In this document: positions 61,497 to 64,000 of the stretch, piece after piece | Position numbering within the stretch: position 1 is the first letter of the stretch | Layout: every line of letters starts with the position of its first letter | Assembly (NCBI GenBank): GCA_025056455.1 | Contig: JANWVY010000007.1 | Coordinates: 1-64,000, forward strand | Length of the DNA: 64,000 bases | Source of the DNA: Bryobacteraceae bacterium | GTDB lineage: Bacteria; Acidobacteriota; Terriglobia; Bryobacterales; Bryobacteraceae | Direction of reading: 5' to 3' | Notes under the pieces: generated by a model | What the model was told of the DNA's origin: nothing | Database searches by the model: none | What the model saw: only the letters and a program-made list of their open reading frames with translations | Position numbers and translations under genes: made by a program

Positions 61497-62405
61497 TTAA
61501 GCGGCCTCCCCCATTTCCATTCCAACGGTTTGAAGATAGCCAAGTAAACCAGCGTTAAAGGGGCCGGGAGCGCCGAATACCGACCGCAACGGGCTGACTC
61601 GCGTGTTCAATTCCCTCTCTAAATCGGCCGTCAGGGCCTCGCCAAAGGGCCCAAAACCGCACAACAGAAGCCGGCTTGGCCGGGTTTGCATCTCGTCTTC
61701 AATATAGGCGTAAGTCGGGAACAAAACGCCCGTCAGCTCCCGTGTGGAGACTTCTTCAAGCTCCACGCATCGAAACATGCGCAGGGCGTTGTTCTCGGTC
61801 ACGGCGACGCTCAGCACTAGTCCGCTGAGCTTGGCAGTAACCACCAAGCTCGTCTCGGAGACAAGGTTGAGGGCCGCCAAGGCGGAGATGGTCACAAACC
61901 CAGGATGAAGGCCAGCAGCTCGCAACGGTGCCTCGTATCGCGCGAGAATTTCGTGGGACACAACGGCCACCACGACATCGCGTTTCTTGCCGCCAATCCG
62001 GTGCGGCTGCACCTGAAAGGAAACGCTCGCCGCGTCCAGATCGAACGGTACGCTCTTCTTGACACGGAAGCGCACCAGCGCCATTTGCTCCTGCGGTTCA
62101 CTAGGAAAGGAATCAAAGTCGAGCACAGCTACGCGCCCACAATAGTCGGGTAGCAGCACTGCGGCTGTCCGCCTGCGTTGAGCGGCAGGCGGCGCCAGGC
62201 GGAAGATTGCTTCTTCGAGCCGTTCCGGTTGGAGCACGTTATCTCGCACAGGCGACGGAGAAATTACCCCTGGTTCAAGAGGTTCGAACCCCGTCGATTG
62301 CGTTTTTGCCCGGTGTGCCCAGGCAATTCCCGCCTCCGAGAATTCAAACAGGAATTCCGGCGGCGGATCCTCCACAAGGCGTTTCAATTTGGCGATGATC
62401 GACAC
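61497..62405 (-). CDS. pilM: PilM-like actin-fold pilus protein
   Basis: This 302-residue protein has an actin/FtsA-like layout for PilM: an N-terminal FEFSEAGIAWAHRAKTQ nucleotide region and the block VRFRVKKSVPFDLDAASVSF (typical RxKxxxPF in PilM). The C-terminal part carries RLLLCGFGPFGEALTADLER. PilM binds the N-terminus of PilN in the cytoplasm. It lies 7 bases after the ATPase gene and touches PilN. Confidence 0.87.
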   Translation of the reverse strand: MSIIAKLKRLVEDPPPEFLFEFSEAGIAWAHRAKTQSTGFEPLEPGVISPSPVRDNVLQPERLEEAIFRLAPPAAQRRRTAAVLLPDYCGRVAVLDFDSFPSEPQEQMALVRFRVKKSVPFDLDAASVSFQVQPHRIGGKKRDVVVAVVSHEILARYEAPLRAAGLHPGFVTISALAALNLVSETSLVVTAKLSGLVLSVAVTENNALRMFRCVELEEVSTRELTGVLFPTYAYIEDEMQTRPSRLLLCGFGPFGEALTADLERELNTRVSPLRSVFGAPGPFNAGLLGYLQTVGMEMGEAA

Positions 62406-62412
62406 GGGCGTT

Positions 62413-64000
62413 TCACCCTTCGATAAACGTCACTTTGTTAATCTCTTTCAGCGTTGTAACGCCCAGCCGTACTTTTTCAAGTGCGGATTCTCGCAGAAAA
62501 CGCATCCCCTCTTCCTTGGCGGCGCGCTTGATTTCCGAACCGGGACGCCGCTCGAGAATCAGCTCGCGGATGCGTTCGCTCAGATCGAGCAGCTCATGAA
62601 TGGCGGTTCGCCCGCGATAGCCTGTGCCCCCACATTCGAAGCACCCAGCTCCCTCATAAAAAGTAACGCTGCGCCATTGCTCCGGGTTGAGTCCGCTTTC
62701 GAGGAGAACCGAATCGTCATAGCGCACTGGCCTTTTGCAGTGCTCGCAAATGACCCGCACCAGGCGCTGGGCGAGAATGCAGTTGAGCGCGGAGACAAAG
62801 TTGTAGGGCTCGACGCCCATGTTCAGAAAACGGCCCAGCACATCAATCACGTTGTTGGCGTGAACGGTGGTGAAGACTAGGTGTCCGGTGAGAGCGGCGT
62901 TGATGGCGATTTGCGCGGTTTCTTGGTCGCGAATTTCGCCCACCATGACTTTGTCCGGATCGTGGCGGAGGATCGAGCGAAGACCGCGAGCAAAGGTCAG
63001 CCCCTTTTTTTCATTCACCGGAATTTGCGTAATGCCCTTGATTTGATATTCAACAGGGTCTTCAATGGTGATGATCTTATCCTCGTCGTTTTTGATCTCC
63101 ATGATGGCGGCATAGAGCGTGGTCGTTTTGCCAGAACCGGTTGGCCCGGTAACCAGCACCATGCCATAGGGCTCCTTAATCGCCCGGCGAAAGCGAACAA
63201 TATCATGCTCGGAAAAACCCACCACGTCGAGATTGAGTGAGGAGAATTTTTCGCTCATCGACTCTTTGTCTAAAACGCGGAGAACGGCGTCCTCGCCGTG
63301 GACCGTGGGCATGATCGAGACGCGGAAGTCGATGAGCCGCGATTTGTAGCGCACGCGAAAGCGCCCGTCTTGCGGAACGCGCCGCTCGGCGATGTCCAGC
63401 TCGCTCATGACTTTAATGCGGCTGATGATGGTGGAGTGCCATTCCTTGGCGATGGGGGGCATGGCGTATTGCAACACCCCGTCAATGCGATACTTGATGG
63501 CGACTTCCTGATCCCGCGTTTCGATGTGGATATCCGAAGCGCGGCGTTCCAGCGCATTGAAAATGGTTGTATCGACCAGCTTGATGACCGGCGCAATATC
63601 AGAGTCAGCCGCCGTCAGACGGTCAATGGACAGCGTCTCATCCTGATTTTCTTCATCGCCGACGACGTCAAGCGTAAAGCCTTCGGTTACTTCCTCCAGA
63701 ACGCGCTGGGATTGCTCGGTCTTTTTCAAAAGATCGGAAATTTGCGATAGTGTGGCAACTTTGACGTGCAGCTTCTTCGCCAGCAAAATGGAGAGCTCGT
63801 CAATCAGATTGAGATTGCGCGGATCGGCCAGAGCAATTTCCAGCGTTCCGTTGTCGGCGCGCAAGGGCACAAAGTTATAGCGAAACATGAGGTCCACGGG
63901 AATGGACCGGAATAGATCATGATCGATGCGGCCTTCTTTTAAGTCGACGAATTCGCAGCGGTAGCGGGCCGCAAGCGCCTTGGCTTGCTGGATCTCGGCC
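62413..64000 (-). CDS. GspE/PilB secretion or pilus ATPase (5' end outside window)
   Basis: The frame stays open to the right edge (readable to ...ARYRCEFVDLKEGRIDHDLF), so the N-terminus is missing. Present are the end of an N-terminal T2SSE_N/MshEN-like domain and the ATPase core: Walker A GPTGSGKTTTLYAA, the Asp box, Walker B VMVGEIRDQETAQIAI, and a zinc-binding tetracysteine (CEHCKRP, then CFECGGTGYRGR) typical of GspE and PilB. It powers pilus or pseudopilus assembly and leads the PilM-N-O operon. GspE and PilB cannot be told apart from the visible part. Confidence 0.93.
   Translation of the reverse strand, partial: AEIQQAKALAARYRCEFVDLKEGRIDHDLFRSIPVDLMFRYNFVPLRADNGTLEIALADPRNLNLIDELSILLAKKLHVKVATLSQISDLLKKTEQSQRVLEEVTEGFTLDVVGDEENQDETLSIDRLTAADSDIAPVIKLVDTTIFNALERRASDIHIETRDQEVAIKYRIDGVLQYAMPPIAKEWHSTIISRIKVMSELDIAERRVPQDGRFRVRYKSRLIDFRVSIMPTVHGEDAVLRVLDKESMSEKFSSLNLDVVGFSEHDIVRFRRAIKEPYGMVLVTGPTGSGKTTTLYAAIMEIKNDEDKIITIEDPVEYQIKGITQIPVNEKKGLTFARGLRSILRHDPDKVMVGEIRDQETAQIAINAALTGHLVFTTVHANNVIDVLGRFLNMGVEPYNFVSALNCILAQRLVRVICEHCKRPVRYDDSVLLESGLNPEQWRSVTFYEGAGCFECGGTGYRGRTAIHELLDLSERIRELILERRPGSEIKRAAKEEGMRFLRESALEKVRLGVTTLKEINKVTFIEG

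Noticed and set aside
62275-62300. GGTTCGAACC-like tRNA T-arm sequence
   Set aside because: It lies in the PilM coding frame and no acceptor or anticodon stems surround it.

Overview
The window is moderately GC-rich, gene-dense bacterial chromosome that most resembles the Solibacter/Bryobacter branch of Acidobacteriota. The clues are a C-terminal domain of the kind first defined in Solibacter (TIGR03437-like) on a three-CHRD secreted protein, a cytochrome/DUF1549/DUF1553 gene followed by a DUF1501 gene, many Tat-type or Sec-type exported enzymes (PIG-L deacetylase, Gfo/Idh/MocA, GMC oxidoreductase, sulfatase), a very long He_PIG-type Ig array, and HemQ-type heme synthesis in a cell with an outer membrane. 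This assignment is inferred from gene content. No insertion sequence, prophage or CRISPR array is visible.

Layout. 1-2166 (+): the end of tuf, tRNA-Trp, secE, nusG and rplK; rplA does not follow, and a TetR regulator comes next. 3043-10661 (-): PIG-L deacetylase, DUF481 barrel, CHRD protein, YceH, an MFS transporter and its probable regulator, an IclR-type HTH joined to a periplasmic-binding-like domain. 10740-14763 (+): the cytochrome/DUF1549/DUF1553 and DUF1501 pair, facing a beta-propeller/phosphoesterase protein (-). 17678-18946 (+): a Tat-exported oxidoreductase. 19058-22788 (-): a TPR protein overlapping a membrane-anchored JAMM (MPN+) protein, divergent from a small Ig-like membrane protein and a 2211-residue 22-repeat Ig protein (22956-30214, +).

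30256-36341: radical SAM/SPASM protein (-), class II photolyase, TIGR01777 epimerase, two tandem paralogous secreted proteins and thiC. 36410-41524: a PHP-like protein translationally coupled to an amidohydrolase, an NHL propeller and a DapA-like aldolase. 41603-44160 (-): an F0 operon in which a HEM4 (uroporphyrinogen-III synthase-like) gene, atpZ, atpI, atpB and atpE follow each other, the first three boundaries being overlaps; no F1 gene is present. 44289-49470: GMC oxidoreductase, sulfatase with a HEAT-like tail, a TPR protein and a degenerate receiver protein. 49880-57895: an HExxH peptidase/TPR protein divergent from rpoN-hpf-rapZ, then hemQ, an epimerase, a DUF1232 protein and tpiA.

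57902-64000 (-): a type IV pilus/type II secretion-like operon read from the right edge: GspE/PilB ATPase (open at the edge), PilM, PilN, PilO, a PilP/GspC-like protein and a Q/P/G-rich pseudopilin-like protein. Much of the window therefore codes for envelope, secreted and surface functions, with translation, transcription and energy genes in between. The least explained loci are the JAMM/TPR pair next to the giant Ig array, the HEM4-led F0 operon, the hybrid IclR/periplasmic-binding regulator and the coupled PHP-like/amidohydrolase pair.
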